Origin: DATHTS01 sp965219305
GTDB lineage: Bacteria > Acidobacteriota > Blastocatellia > Pyrinomonadales > Pyrinomonadaceae
Assembly (NCBI GenBank): GCA_965219305.1
Contig: OZ244725.1
Coordinates: 1,612,001-1,676,000, forward strand
Length of the DNA stretch: 64,000 nucleotides
Direction: 5' to 3'
Shown one piece after another: positions 17,851 through 25,098 of this stretch. The first letter of the stretch is position 1. The number at the start of each line of letters is the position of its first letter. The notes beneath the pieces were generated by a model. It was not told the origin of the DNA. It did not search any database and saw only the letters and a program-made list of their open reading frames with translations. The translations under genes and the position numbers were made by a program.

Positions 17851-18861
17851 TTATTCAAACAAACTTCTTTCCAAATTTAACCATTTCAAAGCCGCGCCGT
17901 GAAGCATTTCAGCTTTTGTTTCCTCGTCGAATTTTGAACTTTCAATTAACTTTCCCGGCTCTAATTCACCGAGCGGAAACGGATAATCTGTTCCCAAAGC
18001 GATTTTGTCCGCGCCGACGAGTTTTACTAAATATTCCAGGATCAATTCATCGTGAACGAGCGAATCGAGCCAGAATTTGCCGAGATAATCGCGCGGATTT
18101 ACATCGTTATCAACCGCGCAAAGATCGGGACGAACTTCAAAACCGTGCGCGATTCGCGCAATCGTCGCCGGAAACGAACCGCCGCCGTGTGCGAAAGCGA
18201 TTCTTAAGTTCGGCAGTTTTTCCAAAGTTCCAGAAAATATCAGTGAAGTGATCGCTCTTGAAGTTTCCGCCGGCATTCCGACGAGCCACGGCAACCAGTA
18301 TTTCTGCATTTCAGCTTGTCCCATCATTTCCCAAGGATGAACGAAAACCGCCATTCCCAAACTTTCACACGCCGCGAAAAAATCGAAAAATTCCGGTTCG
18401 CTCAAGTTTTTTTGATTGACATTAGAACCGATCTGAACACCGACGAGTCCGAGATCTTTAAAACGCTCAAGCTCTTTAATTGCAAGTTTTGTGTCCTGCA
18501 GCGGAACTGTTCCGAATCCGACAAATCTTTTCGGATATTTTTCGACGATTTCGCCGATTCCGTCATTTAAAACTTTAGAAATTTCCGCGCCGTCGCGTGC
18601 TTCTGCCCAATACGAAAACATCACGGGAACGGTCGAAAGAACCTGCACATTTACGCCGAAATCGTCACATTCTTCGATGCGTCGTTCCGCCGACCAGCAA
18701 TTGTCTTCGATCTCGCGGAAAAAATGCCCGTCGTCTTTCATCATTCGCGCACAGCAAGATTTATGATGATCCAATTTTATAAATCCGCCGTAACCGAATT
18801 TGTCTTTCCAATTCGGAATATGTTCGGGTAAAATGTGCGTGTGTATGTCAATTTTCAGCAT
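17851..18861 (-). CDS. 2-amino-3-carboxymuconate-6-semialdehyde decarboxylase (ACMSD)
   Basis: The 336-aa amidohydrolase-superfamily protein has the metal-binding DIHTHILPEH start and the later ligands in VFVHPWEMMGQ and AFAHGGGSFP. The ACMSD-specific stretches KFWLDSLVHD and GTDYPFPLGELEPGK are close to the eukaryotic enzyme. It decarboxylates the product of 3-hydroxyanthranilate dioxygenase and so diverts tryptophan carbon from quinolinate to 2-aminomuconate. The dioxygenase gene is present about 9.4 kb away. It heads a unit with tdh. Confidence 0.92.
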   Translation of the reverse strand: MLKIDIHTHILPEHIPNWKDKFGYGGFIKLDHHKSCCARMMKDDGHFFREIEDNCWSAERRIEECDDFGVNVQVLSTVPVMFSYWAEARDGAEISKVLNDGIGEIVEKYPKRFVGFGTVPLQDTKLAIKELERFKDLGLVGVQIGSNVNQKNLSEPEFFDFFAACESLGMAVFVHPWEMMGQAEMQKYWLPWLVGMPAETSRAITSLIFSGTLEKLPNLRIAFAHGGGSFPATIARIAHGFEVRPDLCAVDNDVNPRDYLGKFWLDSLVHDELILEYLVKLVGADKIALGTDYPFPLGELEPGKLIESSKFDEETKAEMLHGAALKWLNLERSLFE

Positions 18862-19082
18862 TATTTGTTTCGATAATTACAGATTCCATTTTTTTTCTCA
18901 AATCTGAAATTTTTATAAATTTTACCGAAGGAAAATTCTTGGTTTTATAAAGCCGATTTTCGTAAGATTTTACATCCTTTACAAATTCTTATCATCGTTT
19001 TAACCAAACATAGTTTTGAGCGTTAGATACTGGAAATCAAGTTTTTATTTAAAAACAAATTTGGTATCAAAAAAAAGTAAAA

Positions 19083-21128
19083 ATGAATAAATTACAGAAA
19101 AATTCGTGTTGGTTAATATGTTTAATTATATTGCTGGCAAATGGTTTACAGATAATCGCACAGGAACAAACCGTTCAAACTAAAGAAGAAATCGAGGCAG
19201 TCAAGATTCTTGAAAAACACATTTCGGCAATAAGCGATCCCGGAATGTTTGAAAAAATCAAATCAGTGGAAACTACTACGGAAATGTCTGTTTTAGGTAA
19301 AACTGTGACAACCTACAAACTTTATGACATAGAAGGAAATCGTTCTTATATGCGTCAGAATTCGGGCAGTTCGGGAATTATGGAAGCCGGTTTCGACGGC
19401 GAAAAGGCGTGGCAGAAAGCCTCGTTTTTCAGAGGTTTTTTGGAAGGATCGAACCCGATGGAAAAATCTCTGAAAACAAAAAGTTCGGCAATTCCCGGAA
19501 CTTCTTTATATAATTACAATACGGAAGGCAAAAGATTTATCAGATTACCGGACGAGAATGTTGACGGCGAAAATTTTATTGTTTTGGAAACACTCGGAAC
19601 GGTTGATGCTGCCGGACAAAATTCAAAAATGAAATATTATTTCGATCCGCAAACTTTTTTAATCAAAAGAACGGTGATCGGAAACGCGCTCAAAATAATC
19701 GGCACTTCGGCAGATTATCGCAAAGTGAACGGAATAACGATTCCTTTTGCCGGAACTTCTACAAGTCCGCAATATAATCTGACGAATAAAATCACCGATT
19801 TGAAATTTAACGTTCAATTTGATCCGAAAATTTTTCAATATGACGCGACGGACAAAAAACCCGAAACGGAAATTCAAACGGTAAAATCTGCACAAACAGG
19901 AGTCGCCGAACCGAATAAAGCAAAATCTTCATTGGAAAAAACCGGTGAAATTTCCGAAGAATTGAGATTGAAAACTTTTGAAATGGTTTGGAAGCGCATT
20001 GATGACACTTTTTACGACCGCACATTTAACGGTATCAATTGGCAGGAAATTCACGACAAATATCTGCCGCAAGCTAAACAAACCGCCGACATCGAGAAAT
20101 TTCATTCTTTGCTGAACAAAATGGTGCGGGAGATGAAACTTTCACACTTTAGCGTAAGTTCCCCGACATATACGCGAACATTGAGTTCCGACGCGGCGAG
20201 TTTTGCCGACGGTTATCTCGGATTAAGTTTCAAATTGGTTCAAAATCAATTGTTGGTTTCCGAAATCAAAAAAAATTCGCCTGCCGATCTGGCTAAAATT
20301 AAAGTCGGTTTTGCCTTAAAGAAAATCAACGGTCAAACGCCTGAAGATTTTTATGCCAAATATAAAGAAGAAAATTACGGTTATCAATTTCGTGAAGAAC
20401 TCGGTCGGGTTCGCGCCGTCAGAGGAGAATTGAACGGAAAAGCCGGTTCGACGATTGAGTTGGAACTGCTCGACCAAAACAACAATTTGTTAAAACTGAA
20501 ACTTACCCGCGCCGAAAAGGAAAAAACCAGTTCACTAGAATATGATTCAAAAAGAATTTCAAATGACATCGGTTATGTTAAATTCAATTTATTTTTCGGC
20601 GATTTGTTGGAAAAATTTCAAAAATCAATTCGGGATTTCAGCGACACTAAAGCGTTAATTGTAGATTTGCGCGGCAATCCCGGCGGCGCGGGCGATCTGA
20701 CGACGGCTTTAGCAAACCTGCTCAGCGAAAAATCAGGTTCGCTCGGAAGTACACAATTTCGTTACGAAAAAACCGAATTTTCATATTCCGGCACGAGCAA
20801 AAATTCTTACAAAGGTAAAGTAATCTTGCTGATTGATGAAGGATCAGCGAGTTCTTCGGAGGTTTTCTCCGGCGGTTTACAATCGAGCGAACGCGCTTTC
20901 GTCATCGGTTCGAGAAGTGCCGGAGCAGTTTTGCCTTCGATGATGATGCTTCTGCCGACCGGCGGCGGTTTGCAGTATGTGATCTCGGATTTTAAAACTT
21001 CAAAAGGCGAAAAACTCGAAAGCAAAGGCGTAGTTCCCGATTTGATCGTTAATCCGACACGTTCTGATTATTTGCAAAATCGTGACTCCATTCTCGAAAA
21101 AGCAATAGATTTTGCAAAGAAATTGTAA
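19083..21128 (+). CDS. Secreted S41-family peptidase with N-terminal lipoprotein-sorting-like domain
   Basis: The 681-aa protein has a signal peptide (LICLIILLANGLQIIAQE). Residues about 40-260 resemble outer-membrane lipoprotein-sorting (LolA-like) or DUF4292-type domains (GFDGEKAWQKA, YYFDPQTFLIKR). Residues about 290-680 form an S41/tricorn-core protease: an SHFSV His region, a PDZ-like part (GYLGLSFKL), and the nucleophile segment DEGSASSSEVFSGG with GSRSAGAVLPS. Such proteins cleave periplasmic proteins at C-termini; the substrate is unknown. It is transcribed alone and convergent with tlpA. Confidence 0.88.
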   Translation: MNKLQKNSCWLICLIILLANGLQIIAQEQTVQTKEEIEAVKILEKHISAISDPGMFEKIKSVETTTEMSVLGKTVTTYKLYDIEGNRSYMRQNSGSSGIMEAGFDGEKAWQKASFFRGFLEGSNPMEKSLKTKSSAIPGTSLYNYNTEGKRFIRLPDENVDGENFIVLETLGTVDAAGQNSKMKYYFDPQTFLIKRTVIGNALKIIGTSADYRKVNGITIPFAGTSTSPQYNLTNKITDLKFNVQFDPKIFQYDATDKKPETEIQTVKSAQTGVAEPNKAKSSLEKTGEISEELRLKTFEMVWKRIDDTFYDRTFNGINWQEIHDKYLPQAKQTADIEKFHSLLNKMVREMKLSHFSVSSPTYTRTLSSDAASFADGYLGLSFKLVQNQLLVSEIKKNSPADLAKIKVGFALKKINGQTPEDFYAKYKEENYGYQFREELGRVRAVRGELNGKAGSTIELELLDQNNNLLKLKLTRAEKEKTSSLEYDSKRISNDIGYVKFNLFFGDLLEKFQKSIRDFSDTKALIVDLRGNPGGAGDLTTALANLLSEKSGSLGSTQFRYEKTEFSYSGTSKNSYKGKVILLIDEGSASSSEVFSGGLQSSERAFVIGSRSAGAVLPSMMMLLPTGGGLQYVISDFKTSKGEKLESKGVVPDLIVNPTRSDYLQNRDSILEKAIDFAKKL

Positions 21129-21202
21129 TTCAATGTGAGCAAATCAGATAAATAAACTCGATTGCATAAATTTGATTCTGAATCAAAACAAAGTTGAAAT
21201 TG

Positions 21203-21252
21203 AAAGGAAAAATAGACGTTATTTTACTTCAAAATTCTGTCTATTTCCCTTT
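21203..21252. terminator. Imperfect hairpin between convergent S41 and TlpA genes
   Basis: The arms around 21203-21217 (AAAGGAAAAATAGAC) and 21239-21252 (GTCTATTTCCCTTT) pair with one mismatch or bulge. The right arm overlaps the last codons of the tlpA-like gene. It is probably a bidirectional terminator. Confidence 0.5.
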
Positions 21253-21801
21253 ACTGGTTTTAGTTTTCGGATTTACACTTTTCTTTCGATTTTTATTCAA
21301 TAAATTTTCAATGTCTTTTTCAAACAAACTTCTCTCAGCCGCGCCGACGTATTTTTTCACCAGACGGCTTTCTTCGTCAATCAAAAGCGTCATCGGAACA
21401 GATTTTTGCTGTGAAAGAAGCGAACCGGGAACGGTCAGCAAAACCGTGTAATCCATCTTGAAATCTTTGATAAATTTGTTGACCAAATCTAAATCTTCGC
21501 TGTCAACATTTACGCCGACGATCTTTAGATTTTTCGTCTTATATTTTTCCGAGATTTTTATCAGATCGGGAATTTCCTCGCGGCACGGCGCGCACCACGT
21601 CGCCCAGAAATTGAGCAAAACGATATTTCCGCGCTGCTCGTATAAACTCCATTTTTCGCCGCCGAGCGTATCGAGTTTCAAATCCGGCAAAGTTTTCGCT
21701 TCCGTTTTCGTCTGCGCTGATAAACTGATCGAGAAAATTCCGAAAATTAGAATTAGTAAATTGAAGTGTTTTATAAATTTATTTTTTGCCGGTTTCATCA
21801 A
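21241..21801 (-). CDS. TlpA/ResA-like secreted thioredoxin
   Basis: The 186-aa protein has a signal peptide (LLILIFGIFSISLSAQT) and an AhpC/TSA-type thioredoxin fold. The active site is FWATWCAPCREEIPDL, with the cis-Pro region VPMTLLIDEE. It reduces or isomerises periplasmic disulfides, for example in cytochrome c maturation or stress repair. A basic tail (NRKKSVNPKTKTSKGK) ends the protein. A 55-nt gap separates it from the LD-carboxypeptidase gene on the same strand, so it may be the last gene of that operon. Confidence 0.9.
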   Translation of the reverse strand: MMKPAKNKFIKHFNLLILIFGIFSISLSAQTKTEAKTLPDLKLDTLGGEKWSLYEQRGNIVLLNFWATWCAPCREEIPDLIKISEKYKTKNLKIVGVNVDSEDLDLVNKFIKDFKMDYTVLLTVPGSLLSQQKSVPMTLLIDEESRLVKKYVGAAERSLFEKDIENLLNKNRKKSVNPKTKTSKGK

Positions 21802-21856
21802 AAGTTTGACTCGTTTTCGCCGATAGTTGTTGCAAATTCTTTTTCGCGGGAATTTA

Positions 21857-22894
21857 TCAGATGACTGCCGATTCTAGCAAAGTTATCGTCGCATTTTCCG
21901 CGTCGAGTTCGGCTTTTATTCCGACGGGCAAAGTGCATTGATCGCCGATATGACCGAAAGAAAGTCCGTAGATAACAGGAATTCCGAGATTTCCGAGACG
22001 ATCTTTTAGAACTTCCATCAAAGACTGCGAATTTTCGTCTTTTGCTTCACAACCCGAAAAAATTCCGAGCGCGATTGCCGAAATTTGCTTCATATCAAAA
22101 TTTTGCAAAAGCTGAGTCAGCATTCGGTCAATTCTGTAAGGTGCTTCGCCGACATCTTCGATAAAAAGAATTTTTCCTTTCATATTTCGCAGACCGAACG
22201 GCGTTCCCGTCATCGCCGCGAGAAGCGAAAGATTTCCGCCGATCAGTTCGCCGACTGCTTTTCCCGGCGTGATCGTTTGAGTTTTAAAAACGCTGGTTTC
22301 GTTCGCCGCATTTGAAGGCGAAATCTCGATTTTATAATTGTCGGACGGATTTGAAATGACATTTAAAACGTGATCTTTCACATAATCCGAATAACCCGAA
22401 AGTGCGCCCGGACCGTGAAAAGTTACAAGTCCCGTGTTTTGAAAAATCGCCGTGTGAAGCGCGGTGATGTCCGAATATCCGATAAAAATTTTCGGATTTT
22501 TCTTTATCAATTTGAAATCCAAATCCGGCAAAATCCGCGTCGCACCGTAACCGCCGCGCACGCACCAGACGGCTTTGACTTCTTTATCGGCAAACGCCCA
22601 ATGCAAATCTTCAACTCGTTCGCGGTCGTTTCCCGCCAGAAAACCGTTTTTCAAACGCGCATTTTTCCCGATCTTCACGCGAAATCCCAAATCTTCGATA
22701 TTCCGCACGGCATTCTCAAAATGCTCTATTTCAACACCGCTCGCCGGAGTAATCAACGCCACTGTGTCGCCTTTCGACAGACGTTTCGGCTTAATAATTT
22801 TCATTTTTTTTTGCAAGTGTTTTTTTTGACTGAAAGCAAAATTCGTCAGAAACGGCAACACCAAAGCACCTTTTAACAATTCGCGTCTTTTCAT
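21857..22894 (-). CDS. Peptidase S66 family, LD-carboxypeptidase (LdcA/MccF-like)
   Basis: The 345-aa protein has a twin-arginine-like leader (MKRRELLKGALVLPF) and then the S66 core starting KPKRLSKGDTVALITPAS. The nucleophile-containing segment WCVRGGYGATRILPDLD and the GYSDITALHTAI and SGCEAKD stretches are typical of the Ser-Glu-His S66 enzymes. LdcA trims the terminal D-Ala from murein tetrapeptides during recycling, while MccF relatives detoxify microcin C. The leader suggests export, which is less usual for LdcA. Its ATG overlaps the stop of the small upstream gene (ATGA). Confidence 0.88.
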   Translation of the reverse strand: MKRRELLKGALVLPFLTNFAFSQKKHLQKKMKIIKPKRLSKGDTVALITPASGVEIEHFENAVRNIEDLGFRVKIGKNARLKNGFLAGNDRERVEDLHWAFADKEVKAVWCVRGGYGATRILPDLDFKLIKKNPKIFIGYSDITALHTAIFQNTGLVTFHGPGALSGYSDYVKDHVLNVISNPSDNYKIEISPSNAANETSVFKTQTITPGKAVGELIGGNLSLLAAMTGTPFGLRNMKGKILFIEDVGEAPYRIDRMLTQLLQNFDMKQISAIALGIFSGCEAKDENSQSLMEVLKDRLGNLGIPVIYGLSFGHIGDQCTLPVGIKAELDAENATITLLESAVI

Positions 22895-23052
22895 ATTTCA
22901 TTCTCTTTTTTCGCCGACTTGCCGTTCATTTTCATTTTCCGCTCATCGGATTCTTTTTTCGCCTTCAGCAAAGACAGCGAAAGTTCGCGCAACTGGTCAA
23001 CCTGCCGCAAACGTCTCGTTATCGCTTCGCTGGACATATCAATTTCCTTCAT
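22891..23052 (-). CDS. Conserved-looking 53-aa basic, helical protein
   Basis: This small gene encodes 53 residues beginning MKEIDMSSEAITRRLRQVDQ, continuing LRELSLSLLKAKK, and ending in a Lys-rich tail. It overlaps the upstream nucleotidyltransferase gene by 14 nt and its TGA overlaps the downstream ATG (ATGA), a strong sign of a real, translationally coupled gene. The sequence predicts one amphipathic helix or coiled coil. I do not recognise a family. A later Met (position 6) is an alternative start. Confidence 0.65.
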   Translation of the reverse strand: MKEIDMSSEAITRRLRQVDQLRELSLSLLKAKKESDERKMKMNGKSAKKENEI

Positions 23053-23497
23053 CTTTTAACCTTCCGATGTCAATTAAATCCTTATCTCTTCCCGCAAGTT
23101 CCTTCATCTTGATTAAACCATCGCGCGACACGATCCACAAAGTTTTGTCTTGCCAGATCAAAGTTTCCCGCGTGTCCCAAACGTCTCTTATTTTTGAATT
23201 AGCAGCCACAAATTTGATCGGCAATATTCCGCCGTCTTCGTCAACTTTGGAAACAATCTGAACTTCAAATGAACTATGTTCAAATAATTTGTCTGTTTCC
23301 GTTTTATCGTAGCCGTATTGCTTCACAATGTCGCAGGCTTGTTCAATTGAATCAGCCTGAATTAAAAAATCAAAACCATAACTAGCCCGCGCAAATCCGT
23401 GAATCGCCAACGCCAAACCGCCGCACACCGCATATTCGATGCCGCCGTTTTCCAAAGCGGAAATTATATTTGATAATTCGTTCAAAAGTGTCGCCAT
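23039..23497 (-). CDS. Nucleotidyltransferase-fold protein (AbiEii/DUF6036-like)
   Basis: The 152-aa protein has the minimal nucleotidyltransferase pattern EYAVCGGLALAIHG and then ARASYGFDFLIQ, where relatives have R-x-T-x-D-x-D. Here the second pair reads FDF, so only one of the usual metal-binding acids is evident at that site. The C-terminal KMKELAGRDKDLIDIGRLK matches the tail of this superfamily. Relatives include toxin-antitoxin (MenA/AbiEii) and housekeeping enzymes; no HEPN or AbiEi partner is adjacent. It lies 3 nt after the methyltransferase. Confidence 0.72.
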   Translation of the reverse strand: MATLLNELSNIISALENGGIEYAVCGGLALAIHGFARASYGFDFLIQADSIEQACDIVKQYGYDKTETDKLFEHSSFEVQIVSKVDEDGGILPIKFVAANSKIRDVWDTRETLIWQDKTLWIVSRDGLIKMKELAGRDKDLIDIGRLKDEGN

Positions 23498-23500
23498 TTT

Positions 23501-24397
23501 TCACTTGCGCCCGCTGACGAGATACATCAAAGCCGTGCTTACATCATAGTAATTTTGATTTTCGACTGCATCTTTTAATTCAGTTTTATATAAATCAATT
23601 TTCTTGACCACACTTTTCCGAATCGCGTCGTATTTATCGCCGAACGTCGCAAACTGCGCTTTGGTTTCGGCTTTCATAAATTCTTCGTAATCGTTTTCAA
23701 GCCGGAATTTCAGCATCGCTTTTATCTCCTGAGTTTGATACGGCGGAATTATCACATTTGCTTTATCCGAAATGTATGTTCTGATGTCGCCAAGTTCCAC
23801 TTGACTGAACAATTGCGGCAGAAGATCGCCGAGCGAATTATCGCCCTTTCCCAGATTTATCTTGCCTTTTTCTTTGATAAGTCCGAATGTGAACCATTCG
23901 ATAAGTTCATCAGTTTTAAATTCATCAATAATCGAATCTTTCAAAACCGAAGCGATCAAATTATTCGGTTCAGCGCAAAAAAGAATACCGTCCGGTTTCA
24001 AAACTCTTCTCATTTCCCGAAGCGCATCGAGTGGATTTTCTAAATGAATCAAAACCGTCTGACAAGTTACCGCGTCGAAAGAATCGTCGGCAAAAGGAAG
24101 TTTCAATACGTTCGCTTCTTCGATTTGAAAATCAATGTTTCTCCCGACAAAAAGCTCGCGCAGTTCTTCATTTTGCCGCGCCCATTTCGGATCGGAATCA
24201 ACCGCCGTAACAGACGAACCTTCATCCAAAAATGAAGCAACGATCCGCGTCCAATGACATTGCCCGCAACCGACATCGAGCAACGATTTCACATTCGCCA
24301 ATTCCCAACGTTTCGCCATCAACTCCAGAAAATCGCGGTTATACCAATAATCCCGAAAATCTCCGAAATACTCTTCCGAATGTCCTTTTGCTTCCAT
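23501..24397 (-). CDS. Class I SAM-dependent methyltransferase
   Basis: The 298-aa protein has a Rossmann motif I LLDVGCGQCHWTRIVA, an acidic strand VTAVDSDPKWA, DSFDAVTCQTVLIHLENP (motif IV) and LKPDGILFCAEPN (post-IV). These are the Methyltransf_11/25 signature. The substrate is unknown. Its start overlaps the stop of the unknown upstream gene by 1 nt, and it is followed closely by the nucleotidyltransferase, so it belongs to the five-gene operon ending with the LD-carboxypeptidase. Confidence 0.85.
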   Translation of the reverse strand: MEAKGHSEEYFGDFRDYWYNRDFLELMAKRWELANVKSLLDVGCGQCHWTRIVASFLDEGSSVTAVDSDPKWARQNEELRELFVGRNIDFQIEEANVLKLPFADDSFDAVTCQTVLIHLENPLDALREMRRVLKPDGILFCAEPNNLIASVLKDSIIDEFKTDELIEWFTFGLIKEKGKINLGKGDNSLGDLLPQLFSQVELGDIRTYISDKANVIIPPYQTQEIKAMLKFRLENDYEEFMKAETKAQFATFGDKYDAIRKSVVKKIDLYKTELKDAVENQNYYDVSTALMYLVSGRK

Positions 24398-24891
24398 TAT
24401 TTTACTATTTCATACTTTCTACCGATTAATTCACATTTCTTTGTTACGTTCCAAAAGCCGTATCCTGAAGAACCAGTTGGTATTTTCCAGTAAATGATTT
24501 CTCCATCAATTTTTTTTAAACCAAACTGACCTATTGAACCATCCTTTTTCATTTGGATATTTTTAATCTTATAGCCTGAATGCCATTCAAAATCTTTATA
24601 ATCCAACTCTTCAACGACAGAATTTTCAAATTTTATAAATCTTTCCGTTGTAATTAAGATAAAAAGTTCCGATTCAATCTTAAGCAATAGAACAGGAATT
24701 TCAATTTTCCTCAAGGTTAATTTCTCTGTTATCTGTTTTTTTAATTCATCTCCAAGTAAATCAAAAAGAGTAAATTCTTCGCTTCCATCAAATTTATCGC
24801 GCGATTTGCAATAGTATTTTAGAAACCAATGTTCAATTTGTTCTTTTATTTTTTGCGCTGATTTTTTAATATTAATTTCTCGCTGATTATC
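24397..24891 (-). CDS. Unknown protein whose reading frame lacks a standard start codon
   Basis: A continuous frame runs from a stop at 24892-24894 to TAA at 24397, 164 codons. The first ATG/GTG/TTG is a TTG at 24712-24714, but the 59 codons upstream look coding (EQIEHWFLKYY, then DKFDGSEEFTLFDLLGDEL). Translation may use ATT at 24868-24870 before KKSAQKIKE, or the start was lost by mutation. The gene begins 12 nt after the fossil of the dioxygenase 3' end and is A/T-rich. No family is recognised. It is coupled to the methyltransferase by stop/start overlap. Confidence 0.5.
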   Translation of the reverse strand, partial: DNQREINIKKSAQKIKEQIEHWFLKYYCKSRDKFDGSEEFTLFDLLGDELKKQITEKLTLRKIEIPVLLLKIESELFILITTERFIKFENSVVEELDYKDFEWHSGYKIKNIQMKKDGSIGQFGLKKIDGEIIYWKIPTGSSGYGFWNVTKKCELIGRKYEIVK

Positions 24892-24903
24892 TTAAGATTT
24901 GTT

Positions 24904-24984
24904 TCATTTTACTGTTGGCGGCGGTTACATCACGGTTCAGCAATTGTCGCAGATTTGCGAATCTTCGTTTTTGTAAAAGCGTTT
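24904..24984 (-). pseudogene. Fossil of the 3' end of 3-hydroxyanthranilate 3,4-dioxygenase
   Basis: Aligned without gaps to 28302-28382 (offset 3398), this 81-nt segment matches the last 26 codons and stop of the intact dioxygenase, with 15 mismatches by my count. It reads KRFYKNED, then ICDNC, with two internal stops (GGA to TGA, CAA to TAA) before the shared final TGA. It covers the second CxxC of the C-terminal metal site. It is in direct orientation downstream of the intact gene, and the FG-GAP protein gene lies between them. Confidence 0.85.
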
Positions 24985-25040
24985 AATTAACACTCGTGCT
25001 TATTTGTTAAAGATAAATCAAAATTGGTTTGATTACAAAA

Positions 25041-25077
25041 TAAAAAAGGAGCCGCTTTTTAGACGACTCCTTTTTGT
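25041..25077 (-). terminator. Intrinsic terminator of the FG-GAP protein gene
   Basis: The arms AAAAAGGAG (25043-25051) and CTCCTTTTT (25067-25075), with inner CCG/CGA near-pairing, form a stem. On the minus strand it is followed by a T-run, 22 nt after the gene's stop. Confidence 0.8.
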
Positions 25078-25098
25078 TTTGATTTGGCAAATTATTGA

